From positions 64,395,676 through 64,459,675 of the forward strand of contig CM051460.1 in the NCBI GenBank assembly GCA_028095005.1: DNA of 64,000 nt, written 5' to 3'. The stretch's first letter is position 1; every line of letters starts with the position of its first letter. The notes below the pieces were generated by a model, which did no database searches, was not told where the DNA came from, and saw only the letters and a program-made list of their open reading frames with translations. A program made the translations under genes and the position numbers. The stretch is from Rhynchospora pubera. Lineage: Eukaryota; Streptophyta; Magnoliopsida; Poales; Cyperaceae. This document shows, one piece after another, positions 13,201 to 26,200 of this stretch.

Positions 13201-16200
13201 TTAGATTTAAGCTTGTAATGCAGATACCTTAATGGCAGCTCTCTTATTGGTTCGATACTGGACTTTGGTGGCTGCCCAAATTTAGAAATTATGTAAGGCC
13301 ACGTTCTTTTTCCGACTTATTTTTCAAATAAGACCAGTTTATAAATATTCATCCATCTCTTTTGTTCTATTGGTAGTCACCTTGAGAATAATGAGCTTAC
13401 TGGTTCATTGCCTTCATCCTTGGGCAACCTCCCAAAACTAAAGGAACTGTAAGTTTTCTTTCTAGCTTGCAACTTCCAGCTCACTTGTCCTCAATTACAG
13501 TTATCTAATTTGTAATAAATTGCAATAGAAAGGTTGAATTATTGAATTTCTTCTTGCAGTGTTGTTAATTTTTTTTTTATTTACCCAAAAGAAGAATCCA
13601 AAGAGTCAAGTATCAGAATTAACTTTTTCATTGAGAATTAGGTACTCAAAAAGGATATAAATTAAAAAGAAAAGAGATGGTTATACGTACATTATCTTAA
13701 AATACAATATCGCTTGCAGGTATGTGCAAAATAACAACCTGTCTGGAGTAATACCAAAGGGACTTCTTAGGAAAAATATTGTTTTCAAGTATGCACTTTT
13801 CTTCTTATACTTGCACAATTGGCTAAATCCTCTTATTTTTTAAGCAAAAGAAGAAAAAAGTAACCTGCGCTTAATATTACTAACATTTTTACTTCTCATA
13901 TATTGCATAGCTATTCAGGAAATCTGGCTCTCCACCCAAGCAGTGAATCAAAAAACAATTTAATAATAATCTTCTCAACAGTCGGTGTTACGTTGTTGCT
14001 TTTGTTTCTTGCAGCATGGTATTTGTGTAAATACAAGAGAAAAGGGAGAAAAAGAGGTAAATTTTGGTGGACTACGCAAATTTTCATTTGTTTTTGCAAA
14101 TTTTCATTTGTTTTTTGTTTAATTTATGTTTAATTGTTAAATTGAAGAGATCTTTACGTCAATCCAATCAACAACTGTTCTAGATGCGGACCAAATGGTT
14201 ATTTACATAATATATTCTGGCTTACTATGTGTTCATGTATTCTTCACTTGGATTTTTGGTTTTTTGGTCTGGTTTATAATATTATGAATTAACATGAATT
14301 TGGTATATCAATTTGGGCCTTTTAACTGCAATGCTTCCTATGTTTTAATTCACTTTCAGGTAAAATTGGTCGTGTTCCAGCAGGCCAGTTAAATTTACTG
14401 AAAGAATTAGATAGTGAGCCAGCACATAGATTTGAGTTGTCAGAAATTGAGGATGCAACTGATAATTTTGAGAAGATAATAGGAAAAGGTGGCTTCGGCT
14501 CAGTTTATTATGGGAAACTAAATGATGGTAGTGAGATTGCAGTCAAGGTTCATAATACTGAATCCAACCAGGGGATCCGTGAGTTCATAAATGAGGTATG
14601 TATGTGTTGAGATTGCATACCAGTTGGCTTATTAGAAGTATTGGTACAATGATTTTGAACCCTAGATGGTAGAAACTAATGATAGAAGACATAGCACGCC
14701 TCCCATATATGTCCAATTACTCTCAGATGAGCACACACAGAATTGTTGAAAAGAAAATTGTTGGGACACGCTCACAGGTGCCTAGGCACAGCGGAAGTCA
14801 AGTAAACAAGGAGGTAGTAATTTCGACAAACACGTGACGGGCATAAAACAATACCCGCAAGAACAAAGCTATGATGGTACCACTTGAGAACCAAACGACA
14901 ATAGCACAATCAAGCACAAGAAAATAAAGAATAGACACAAGATTTTACGTGGAAACCCGAAAGGAAAAAACCACGGGAGCGATCGGTGCAAATCCACTAA
15001 ATCAAGAGTTTTCTTACAAGTACATGGAGATCATCAAGCTATCAACCTTCCTCTCTCTCTCACTCACACTCTCACTCACTATTTGAGGTGGAATTAACAA
15101 GAGATACAAGAGAAATAGCAAACCCTAGATAGCTTCACCAAGGAGGGAGACGAGAGCTTGCACAGAGGGACTTGACTCACTAACCTTCTGTCTCTGTAAC
15201 CCCCTTTATTTCCTTCTTTTCCGTATGGGCCATTTTGGGCTCGACCCATTTTGGCTTCACACCACAACAATCTCCCACTTGAAGACAAAACTCCCACTTG
15301 ATCACACAAGCATACACCTTGCACCTCGCTCCAAACACACCCGAGTTATTCAACCAACCCGGATTGCCTCCTACAAAATATTATCTTGTCGGGAGGCACC
15401 ACCTTCGTGAACATATCGGCAACATTCTCCTTCGTGTGAACCTTTCTCACGACTAGTTACCTATGGTCTAGAACATCACGAATGAAGTGGTATCGCACAT
15501 CAATGTGCTTAGTTCTTGAGTGATATGCCGCATTCTTTGAAAGATGTATGGCACCTTGATTATCACAATGCACCACATACTCCATTTGCTTCAACCCAAA
15601 TTGTGCAAGCAACCTTTTCAACCAAAGCATTTCCTTCACCGCCTCGGTCAATGCGACATACTCCGATTCCGTGGAAGACAAAGCAACAATGTCTTGTAGT
15701 CGAGACATCCAACTAACGGCTCCACCACCGATAGTAAAGACAAAACCCGTCGTGGACTTCCTTGTCTCACTACAACCCGCATGATCGGCATCAACATACC
15801 CTTCAATTCCCAATTTAGAATTTCCTCCAAAACATAACCGCAAGCCACGAGTGCCTTTCAAGTATCGAAGTATCCACTTTACCGCTTGCCAATGCTCCCA
15901 TCCCGGGTTAGACATATATCGAGAGACAACTCCCACTGCATGTGCAATGTCCGGCCGTGTGCACACCATAGCATACATCAAGCTACCAACGGCCGATAAG
16001 TATGGAACATTTTCCATCTTCAATCTCTCTTGAGCATTCTTTGGAGAATTCTTTTTAGACAACTTAAAATGACCGGCCAAAGGTGTAGTCACCGGTTTGC
16101 AATTCACCATGTCAAACCTCTCAAGGACTTTATCAACATACTCCGTTTGACTTAACCAAAGCTTGCCTCTCCCCCGATCCCTATGAATCCGCATGCCCAA

Positions 16201-19200
16201 TATTTTTCTTGCTTCGCCAAGATCCTTGGTTGCAAACCTCTTAGACATATCAAGCTTAAGAGACTTAATCTCATCATGATCATTACTAGCAATCAACATG
16301 TCATCCACATAAAGTAACAACAAGGTGAAAGTGCCACCCACCTTTCCTTTCATGTAGACACAATGATCATAGCCACTTCTTTCAAAACCTTCTTCTTGCA
16401 TAAAAGTATCAAACTTCTTGTACCATTGCCGAGAGGCTTGCTTCAAACCATACAACCCCTTCTTCAATCTACACACAATATTAGGGTTTGATTCATCAAC
16501 AAAACCTTCCGGTTGTGACATATAGATCTCCTCATCCAAGTCACCATGCAAGAAAGCCGTCTTGATATCAAGTTGCACAAGCTCCAAGTCTAAGTTAGCC
16601 ACCAATGACAAAACAACCCTTATGGAACTATGCTTCACAACGGGAGAGAATATCTCATTAAAGTCAACACCATGTTTTTGTCCATAGCCCTTGACTACTA
16701 ACCTTGCCTTATGCCGTTTAGAACCATCGGCTTCATTTTTCAACACAAATACCCCACCTATTTTTCAATGCCTTCTTTCCCTTAGGAAGTTTAACCAACT
16801 CCCAAGTCTCATTGAGATGCAACGAGTTCATTTCATCCTCCATTGCTCCAAGCCACATAGCCTTCTCCGAACAATTTATAGCCTCATGAAATGACTCGGG
16901 TTCACCCGCATCCGTGAACAAAGCATAATACAAGGAAGGTGAATACCTTTGTGTAGCTCTTGAAATCCGAGTTGACCTCCTCAACTCTTGTACCGGGGTA
17001 TAAGTGTGCTCTTCTTCAATAATGTCTTCATTATCATGCGCTTCCATCGGCTCACTCTCATCCTCATTATCATGACCACTTGCTTGAGGATCCGCTAGCA
17101 TTTTGGGTGCAATACTAGCATCAACATGCTCCTCCACATGTCTTTCTTCACTTTGCTCCTTCTCATGATTTTCCATGAACATCACATTTTCACGAAATAT
17201 GACATCTCGGCTTCTAATTGTCTTTTTCTCAATAGGATCCCACACCCTATAACCCAAATCATCACCGCCATAGCCAACAAATGCACACCTCCGTGACTTG
17301 ACATCGAGCTTATTCCTTTTGACATTAGGAATTTTTACATAAGCCTCACATCCAAAAGTTCGTAAATGGCCATAAGAGATCTTCTTGCCACTCCATACGA
17401 CTTCCGGTATGCCACCGTCCAATGCCACACTAGGTGATCGGTTTATGAGATAAACCGCCGTGTTAGCCGCTTCGGCCCAAAATGATTTTGGAAGACCCGA
17501 GTGAGACAACATACTTCTAATCCTCTCCACAATGGTCCGGTTCATCCTCTCAATGACCCCATTTTCTTGTGGAGTGTATGGAACCGTCTTCACTCTCCGA
17601 ATGCCATTTCTCGCACAAAAATTGTCAAAATCATTAGAGCAAAATTCACCACCATTATCGGTTTGTAAACACTTAATGGATTTTTCACTCTCTTTTTCAA
17701 CACGAGATTTAAAGTTCTTAAAGGTTTCAAGAACTTGATCTTTTGAGGACAAGGGATAAATCCAACATTTCCTAGAAAAGTCATCTAAGAAAGTAACAAA
17801 ATAACTAGCACCACCAAGGAATTTGACATTAAATGGACCACACACATCGGAATAAACCAATTCCAATGGTTTCACCTTTCTATGGGACTCATTCCTCTTA
17901 AAATTCACTCTCTTTTGTTTTCCCATTACACAATGAACACAAAATTCAAGAGATGAACAATCAAAAGAAGGAATGTAATTTTCATTTTGCAACACTTTCA
18001 TACCTCTTTCACTTAGATGACAAAGGCGGTTGTGCCACATGTGCATATCACCATGCTCACTTGCCATAGCAACAACACCCTTTCGAGGCGCTCCATGAAG
18101 AGTGTACAAACTCCCATCTTTGTGTCCCTTCATTAATGTCATGCAACCCTTTGACACTTTCCATGATCCCTCACCAAAAGATACAACAAATCCGCCATCA
18201 TCAAGTTGACCCACCGAGATAAGATTCTTGGTTATCTTGGGAACATACCTCACATTGCTCAATTTACATCGCCTTCCATTGGCTTGCTCAAGCTCAACAT
18301 CACCAACTCCAAGAATCTTGCATGGCCGACTATCACCAAGATAGACATTCCCACCATCTACATCCTTGTAGTTGACAAAATAAGAACGATCCGAGCATAT
18401 GTGGAATGATGCACCCGAATCCAATACCCAAACATCCATGTTTTCTTTCTCGGAACTTGTCACACTTAGAGTCACCGCATCTCCAATCTCATCGGAAACT
18501 ATACTCACTTCACCATCTTGCTTCTTCTCTTTTTGCTTGCCTTTCAAGAGAGGACAATCTCTCTTCAAGTGCCCTTCATTCTTGCAATGCCAACAAGAAA
18601 ATTTTCGGCCTTTAGACTTTGATCTTCCTTTGCCTTGAGAACCACCTTTCTTGCCCGAGGAATTGCCCCTAGTTACCGGCCGTCCCCTATCAATCGTCAA
18701 TGCCTCACTAGGCCCGGTTTCCAATTGGGTTGTGGCCTTCCTAGTTTCCTCATTCATCAATGAAGCAACAACATCACTCAATTTGAATTGGTTGCCCATT
18801 GTGTTTGCAACGGTAGTCACAAGAGTATCCCAACTTGTAGGCAAAGAGCTCAAAAGTAACAAGCATAAAACCTCCTCATCAAGGTTTACCTTCAAGGACT
18901 TCAATTGAGCCGCAATTGAGTTGAACTCACTTACATGCGTTCTCATTGAAATGCCATCCTTCATTTTCAAGAGAAATAATCGCTTCATAGCATGCATCTT
19001 GTTTACACCCGAAGGTTGCTCATATGATCGCTCCAATGTGGTCCAAAGCTCATGAGCGGTCTTACATTGGTAGACATCAAACAAGATAGATGGTGAAATA
19101 CACGGCCTTATAGCCGCCAAACACTTCCGATCTAACAACTCTCATTCATGATCCTCCATATGAATAGGTTGTGCACCCGGTCCCATCAATGGTAAATCCA

Positions 19201-21735
19201 AATCCCTTACCACCAAGTAGTCTTGCATTAACATTTTCCAAATTGGCCAATTGCTATCATTCAACTTCTCAAATTCCATAGCTTTTTCCATTCTATCACT
19301 ACTACACGTGTAACCACCGAAATACACAAGAACTTAGACCTACACCAATCCAAGCCTCAAACTCCTATTCTTGACACCAACGAGCCAACACGCTCTGATA
19401 CCAGTTGTTGGGACACGCTCACAGGTGCCTAGGCACAGCGGAAGCCAAGTAAACAAGGAGGTAGTAATTTCGACAAACACGTGACGGGCATAAAACAATA
19501 CCCGCAAGAACAAAGCTATGATGGTACCACTTGAGAACCAAACGACAATAGCACAATCAAGCACAAGAAAATAAAGAATAGACACAAGATTTTACGTGGA
19601 AACCCGAAAGGGAAAAACCACGGGAGCGATCGGTGCAAATCCACTAAATCAAGAGTTTTCTTACAAGTACATGGAGATCATCAAGCTATCAACCTTCCTC
19701 TCTCTCTCACTCACACTCTCACTCACTATTTGAGGTGGAACTAACAAGAGATACAAGAGAAATAGCAAACCCTAGATAGCTTCACCAAGGAGGGAGACGA
19801 GAGCTTGCACAGAGGGACTTGACTCACTAACCTTCTGTCTCCGTAACCCCCTTTATTTCCTTCTTTTCCGTATGGGCCATTTTGGGCTCGGCCCATTTTG
19901 GCTTCACACCACAACAAAAATTGAGTAAGACCAGAATATAAAATATTTAGTTAATTTTTACATATTTGTCTAGGTAATAGACACGACAGATTTTCTCTCT
20001 CTCTCTCTCTCCTTTTTTCCCTTTTTTTAATGTTAATATTGCTTGTCTCTGAGATACATTCATGATTAATGGATATTTTAAAAACATTATTATATGGTGT
20101 GTTCTCTTAAGGTAACTCTGCTATCGAGAATACATCATAAGCACCTGGTGAAATTTTTAGGATACAGTCAACAAGAAGACAACAATATGCTTGTTTATGA
20201 ATTCATGCATGAGGGTACTTTAAGCGAGCATCTTCGTGGTATGTCAAGAATCTCAGAGGCCTAGAGTATAATTTTTTTTAATATATATTATCACTCTTTT
20301 TATTTCATGATGTTCAATAAAGGCTTAATTTTTTTTATTCAGGACCTTTAGAGAAAAGGATATCTAGCTGGATCAAACGAATGGAGATAATTGAAGATGC
20401 TGCTAAAGGTTTGGTTCCTCAATGAACTCAATTAATTAAGTTATTGCTTTGTTGAAGAACAATTTCAAAGGGGAAGAATATTTGTAGTTTCCTTTGGCAC
20501 AATATACACTTTCTTTTTTTCTTTCTCCTAACGTTGCATAATTGGTACAAACTTTTTCATTTATTTCAGGGATAGAGTACCTTCACACAGGTTGCTCGCC
20601 AGCCATCATACACAGAGATTTAAAGAGCAGCAACATATTGTTAGACATGAACATGAGAGCTAAGGTTTCTGATCTTGGTCTTTCTAAACTCATGGCCGAC
20701 GGTTCCTATGTTTCAAGCATGATTAAAGGAACATTTGGATATTTAGACCCTGAGTAAGCTTAATTATCAACCTATTTTCTTTTAGTTATCAATTTATCCT
20801 CGAAAATTTGTTTACCTTGTTGATTAGAATAAACAAAATCAAATAAGAGTGCTGGCAATACAGGGGGGTGTGTTTGTGTTTGTATGCATATTGATTTTTC
20901 ATTTATCCATTGCTAAATTGCATGTTTGGAAAATGGACAGGTACTATGCGACTCAAGAATTTACAGTGAAGACCGATATATTTAGTTTTGGAATTATTCT
21001 TCTTGAAGTGATTTCGGGTTATAGTCCCATATCCAAAGAGCATTTTGGCGACAATTTTCAATATATAGTTGAATGGGTTAGATTCTTTTGCATCATTACC
21101 AACTGTCGAACTGTAGCTTTTTTTTTCTCTTAGTCCTATTCTGTCGACTAATTCTTTGAATAATACCAAATTTCTTGTTTGTTAAATTGTAAGTCAGCAA
21201 TTTCCTGCCAGTAACTTTACAGCTAGAGTAGTCGGACTGGATTCCTTCCTTTCATTTGTTAAACCAAAACTCACTTGATAGATACTACCAAAAGAATTTG
21301 GTACTCCTACAGAGACTAATATTGTCAGGTACACATTGTTCTGCACCATGATGGTCAAGGCCAGCTCCATTGCGCAGTATAGTGGAGCATGCTAATTGAA
21401 AGACACTTTTTTGCTAGGCAAGGGAGCATATAGAGAGCGGCAACATACACGGCATAATAGATAAGTCCCTGGAACCTACCTATGATATACAATCGATATG
21501 GAAAGTTGCTGAAGTTGCCTTGATGTGTGTAAAACCAAGAGGACTGGAGAGGCCATCAATTTCAGAAGTCTTAAAGGAGATCCAAGAGGCTATCCTTATC
21601 GAGCAAAAGGTAGCAACAAGCAGAGTGGAATCAATTGATATGTTTGCGAGAAAACCCCCCAGATTTTCTCCAGATCTCGACATATCGAACTCAAGCATCT
21701 ATACTGAATCATTTGTACAACCTAGCCTTAGGTAG
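10220..21735 (+). CDS. RLK-2: malectin-like/LRR receptor-like Ser/Thr kinase, complete
   Basis: Fifteen exons with GT-AG borders and matching phases: 10220-10286, 11123-11654, 11941-12446, 12528-12660, 12857-12928, 13224-13292, 13377-13448, 13720-13788, 13911-14056, 14360-14595, 20112-20238, 20343-20408, 20570-20753, 20941-21076, 21418-21735. They total 2733 nt (910 aa), the usual size for At1g67720-type receptors. Exon 1 is a signal peptide (MDSSYLLAFL start, AQVPG end). Exons 2-3 form the malectin-like domain, with VNIDCGG near its start and DRIWESD. Exon 4 has the WAHEGGDPC..W..V.C cap before the LRRs, exons 5-8 the LRRs, exon 9 the membrane helix, and exons 10-15 the kinase. The glycine loop, lysine and HRDLKSSN are present, but the DFG motif reads DLG. 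Intron 10 (14596-20111) carries an antisense Copia element; no exon is damaged. Intron 1 (836 bp) holds nothing recognisable. Whether transcripts read through the Copia insertion is unknown. Confidence 0.93.
14759..15269 (-). repeat. 3' LTR of intronic Copia
   Basis: Left copy of the 511-bp LTR. On the minus strand it is the downstream LTR, since the polypurine tract abuts its right edge at 15270-15281. It contains a (CT)n/(CTCA)n stretch near 15050-15080. Confidence 0.93.
15270..15281 (-). other. Polypurine tract of intronic Copia
   Basis: Minus strand reads CAAGTGGGAGAT directly before the LTR. This is the usual Copia plus-strand primer site. Confidence 0.8.
15457..16746 (-). pseudogene. 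Copia pol, RT-RNase H part (after frameshift)
   Basis: A 429-codon frame with most of the Copia reverse transcriptase (VQLDIKTAFLHG, active site YVDDMLIAS) and RNase H (DADHAG, SSTESEY, CDNQGAIHL). Its true N-terminus is in the upstream frame. The two frames overlap at 16733-16746 and meet inside the RT fingers. The switch is best explained by one extra base in a run of four G (plus-strand CCCC near 16752-16755). The first Met of this frame is therefore not a real start. Confidence 0.88.
16733..19138 (-). pseudogene. Copia gag-protease-integrase-RT N-terminal part
   Basis: An 801-codon frame holding the C-terminal half of gag, a CCHC knuckle (CWHCKNEGHLKRDC), the protease site (VLDSGASFH), the pre-integrase zinc region, the integrase core (D, D, E seen in YSDVCGPF, TDNGGEF and NGVIER) and the start of RT. 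The frame is interrupted upstream by a TGA at about 19140 where a Trp codon would be expected, separating it from the gag N-terminus. It runs off-frame at 16750 (see the RT part). Confidence 0.88.
19142..19327 (-). pseudogene. Copia gag N-terminal fragment
   Basis: Same frame as the 801-codon ORF, cut off by an in-frame TGA. The likely gag start is the internal Met at 19291 (MEKAMEFEKL), followed by the typical W.IWK...YL gag opening. TGA in place of TGG is a single transition. Confidence 0.8.
19392..19403 (-). other. Primer-binding site of intronic Copia
   Basis: Minus strand TGGTATCAGAGC, complementary to the initiator tRNA-Met 3' end, two bases inside the 5' LTR. Confidence 0.88.
19406..19916 (-). 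repeat. 5' LTR of intronic Copia
   Basis: Right copy of the 511-bp LTR, next to the primer-binding site, so it is the upstream LTR of the minus-strand element. Confidence 0.93.
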
Positions 21736-23252
21736 GTCCGAAATTAATGAGTACTTGAGTTGAAACAAGTTTTGCAAATTTATCTGGTGTATGTGACATT
21801 TGAAAAAAAAAATAGTTTTCTTTGGAGGTTTCTTACAAATTTTACTCAAAACTTCTGTTAAAAGGTACCAAGCTACAACCAAGCTAGCTAGAATTTTTGT
21901 GCAAGTGTAACTGATAGTTTCAGTCCTTGTAGTGCTATTCAATACGAGTCCATGCTCCATTAAATGCAATAGTTATGATTCAAGCATAGACTTCGAATTT
22001 CATTTTTTTTTTTTTGCCTCTTAGAAAAATATAAAATGCTATGTAGATTACATTGAGCAGCTCGGACTATATATGTTATGTTAGGAATCACCAAACATGT
22101 AAAATTAAATTATTTACTAATTATTCACCTGATTTAATATCCGAAGATGTTGCAACCAGAAGATTTGTCTTTGGCTAAAGCTGAAGGTAGACACGGAGTC
22201 GCTAGGAGCAGCTACCACCTAAAACATTTGCAAGTTACCCCAAATCACCTGTCAGATATTCCAAATGCATGCAAAAGTGATAATGACAATGCGGAATAAC
22301 ATGAAGCACAAAAGGGCAAATTAATTACATAAGCAACGCAGTAAGAAAGCGGTGTCTTGATCTCAACTCAACAAGATGATATTTTGGGTGGGTAGATAAA
22401 CAAAGTTGCATATTAATTATATATACAGCAGTCCAAGTCTTCTTGTTTCTTTTATTTAAAACATCTATAAAATCTTAATGAAAAAAAAAACCCTCCTTTT
22501 GGTAACCAGAGAAAGGACTGCGAGCGAGGTTCTGTGGGTCCCAGCTAGATCTAGTCAAAGGAGGAGAGATGGTCTTTTACACTCATGTCAGATCGAAAGA
22601 TCCATATGATATGATGTGGTCCGATGTAAATGTAATGGACGGATTAGATTAGATTAGATCTGTCAAGTACGGTAGGTATAGTGTCAGGCTCAGGCATACA
22701 GTACAGTCGTAGTAATAACATGTATGTACCACGAATCCATCATCTAGAATTAATCAATTGTTCCTTGTTCGCGTCCCAAATATATCGTCTTCGTTTTTTT
22801 TTTTATAAAAGAAAAACCTTCCTGCCTTTCTAAAGAAAACAAGATTTATAAAAGAACGACGTATTACCGTATAAATAACATCACAACGTAGTTTGGATCC
22901 GCCATGTCGACTGAATATGATAGAGAGTTAATTATTGGGCTTAGGTCCGATCATGATAGAATCCTATATGCACATTTTCCATCCTACCGACAGCAGCAAG
23001 TACCATCTGTCTGAAACAAAAAAAAAAAAAGTTTGTTCTCCTGTAAACGACAACACATCATTTACCTTCTAATCTAACACTTAAAAACACGTCAAAGCTC
23101 TTTACATGTTATAACAGGCCATAAATAATACTCCCACCATGCACATGCAAATAGACACCATGTTCAATTAAACTAAGTTAACCTAACCAAGATTAAGTAA
23201 CCCCTCCCGCCCTTTTTACAACACAAATAACCAAAACCCTCCTACTGTATTT
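21736..23252. other. Spacer between RLK-2 and DCP2
   Basis: Convergent 3' flanks of RLK-2 (+) and DCP2 (-). AT-rich, no exon or recognisable element. It must hold both 3' UTRs. Confidence 0.5.
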
Positions 23253-26200
23253 CTAGCAGGCAACAAAGGCCGAGTCAGCAGCTTTTATAATCTCGGCACG
23301 ATCAAAATGGAAGTCTCTGAAGCTCTTCCCTGGACGATTGTCCATCAATTTGGCATCTGGCACCTTGCACGTGGAAGTCTCTGCTCCATCACCAGTATTA
23401 TTTTTTGCTTTCCAAACCGTCATTGCTGAAATGATTACAAGAAAAAAAAAATGTTCTCAAATTGTAATTTTGCTGTTCCTTGAGGGTTCTTCATGGTGAC
23501 TGAAAGCAAGAGTGTTTAATCTTAGGATTTAAAATTACTTTATTGTTTTCCCTTCTATCAAAATAGACAAATTAACAAAAAGTTGTATCTCAGTGTTTTG
23601 TTTCTTTTGGGTAAGTGATATTGCTAATGGGTGCCTAATGATTTTGGTTTATATTTCATGCTCATGAATAAGCATCCCACCTCTCAGCATTTTCTGAGCA
23701 AAATACACCAAACAATGGACCTTTGGATATCAAAAAAATAAATAAAGGGATAACACACCTTTCACAGGTGGGTCCGATTTCCTAGCAATTAAAGCAGGAT
23801 CAGTGCTTAACCATGTCCGTAATGGCCTGGAAAGATGCACAGTATCATAATTACAAGTAAGAAAACAAATGAAGGGATGCGTCCACAAAAGAGAATATTA
23901 GAAATATAGAACTACACCATAGGTACAGTAGATTTTCATACTATTTTGGTCGTACCATTTTCTGGATATTCTTAAGTGCTTCACTAGTCCTCAAACAGTC
24001 AGGATCAACCCACAGTAAAGAAAGCCTCCTTACAGGTAAATGGCCAATATCCTATGCAATATTAAAAGTTAAAACAGGGAAAAACACTAACTTCAAAAAA
24101 GGAGCAACCATGTAAAGCTTCAAGCCATTTACTGAGCGAGTTATCATCTCATCGACAGCTGGTTCAAGTTCATCCAGTCTAAACCATGCTATTTCCTTCA
24201 ACATTTGCACAAGAGAATATTTAATATAATAAACTAGAATATTAAAAAATTGCTCAATTTCAACCAGAAACATTTTTGTTCAAAAAAATGCCATAAATCT
24301 GGATCTGAACTCCTCCACGAAATGCATTCAACAGTTTGGTGCACTTGTTCAATTTGTACTGTAATTTGTACTGATAGTCATTTTATATAGTGCATTTTAT
24401 TTTTTCCGTGGGTCTTTTGATGAACTTGAAAAAAAAAATTGTTTTTAGACCTCAACAACGTGAGTACAAACTGATCAAATTATTATGTAATTTCTTTTGT
24501 TCCACTTATCCTGATAAGTGATAACTGCAATCCATAAAAACTGAAAGCACAAAACGCCAATAAGATGTGCATACACTAATCTCCTTTTTGGTTTGTGGAG
24601 CAAATGGAGTATTTGCACTAATAGATGGTATGATAAAAAGACGAAGCCTTTGTGTGCCAAGGTGTGTTTCTAAATGATCTCCCACTTTTAAAAGGCCTCT
24701 CAGGTCAAATCCAGTTTCCTCCTCGACCTACAGAAAGATAAAATAATATACAAAAAAACGAATGAAATATTGTAAAAAAATTCCCATAAGAAGACTCAAT
24801 GGCTACTCAGATTTGAACAAGCTGAACTATGTAGAAAACAAATACAAAAAGAGCATGACAAAACATCTGGAAGGTCTTTAAGATGTTTGAGCAAATTAAA
24901 TTAAGAAACATTTCATCATTGAATAGTGTACACTGTACAGCTATTGGTGCAGAATCAATATATCATTTGACCTAGTAATATACAAGAATACGAATGCAAC
25001 TGTAACGCTATCAATACAAATACAAAGTGCAACCCTCAAAAAGTTCATATTTTTAAATAGCCATATGCAAGGTATTGCACCCAAAAAGAGTGAAGAGTTC
25101 GGTCTCTTTAAGCATATTGAAAGTTTTAAGCACTAAACACACTTACTTCTCTTATAGCAACATGATCATCTTCCTCATCTTTGCCCCTCTTCCCTCGAGG
25201 GAAACTCCAACAAGACCCTGCCTTCCATCCTTTCACTAGCAAACACTACAAATAAACAAATCAACTTTTAATTGTCATGTGCTTTAAGATTTAAACACTT
25301 GCCTGAATGACAACCATAAAGGAACACACTAGGAAATTTGTTACAATTAGCACCAATAATTCCCAAAAGCAGAACTAAAAGTTAATAATTGGGTGAAGTC
25401 TAAAAACAATGCATTTACTTTTGAATAATCTCAGATTTGCTCCTACTAGATATCAAATTATCACATACAACCCTTATGAAGCATAAAATTCTACATCACA
25501 ATCCCATATGTCTTTCTAAAAGATATGCAAAACCACAGACTGCCCTCCTGATGGTTTATTCAGAATTGACAACATGCCCCTTGTCTTGCCTCAATTATGT
25601 AAAGATAACAAGTAAAACGACAGGGTTCAGGATCTCCAGGATACAAGATTTGAAAAAATACTTTTGTACATATGTTATGGTTCTTAATGGGTATAATATG
25701 TTATGAAGCATATTTATTCATCAAGCTCTGAAGGGTGTATACATAATTTTTCCAGCAGCACCATTGAAAGCACCTATAGAAGTTTATTGATAACCTGACC
25801 ATCCCTGGTAAGAATAACCTTGCATTTCAATCTACTAAAAGATATATCCATCTTCCTAATCACAAGCTCTTTGGTTTATTGCTAAATATGCCTAATTAAA
25901 GTACTTTTCTGTTAAATTATACCCAGCGGGTTTGGTTGTACAAAGAATAGGGAATAAGAGAGTAAGGTATAAGGGATAAGCCATGCCAAACATGGGATAA
26001 ATAGTGGTATAACCGTATAAGGCTATTTATCCTTTATTCCTTATACCTCCAAATACATGATAAGGCTAATTTTTTTTTGCAGAATACGCCCAACACAACA
26101 AAACTAGGATTAACATATGAGTACTTAATGTCCCCTGAAGTTGATAACATCATCTTTATTCAACTAATTCACATTCAACCCAGTATGAAAATTCATAGCT

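Larger units (their letters stand above)
14759..19916 (-). mobile_element. Copia LTR retrotransposon in RLK-2 intron 10
   Basis: A complete 5158-bp element opposite to the host gene. The two 511-bp LTRs (14759-15269 and 19406-19916) start TG and end CA and differ at only five positions by my count (about 1%). The target duplication AAAAT is at 14754-14758 and 19917-19921. A primer-binding site and a polypurine tract sit next to the LTRs as expected for minus-strand reading. Domain order is gag, protease, integrase, RT, RNase H, as in TNT1-type Copia. A nonsense codon in gag and a frameshift in RT show that this copy cannot make its full polyprotein. Confidence 0.95.

Noticed and set aside
23956..24028. 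Open exon-like segment between DCP2 exons 6 and 7 with AG and GT at its edges (minus strand).
   Set aside because: Including it shifts the downstream exon out of frame to a stop. Joining exon 6 directly to the exon at 23826-23759 keeps the DCP2 frame and family sequence.
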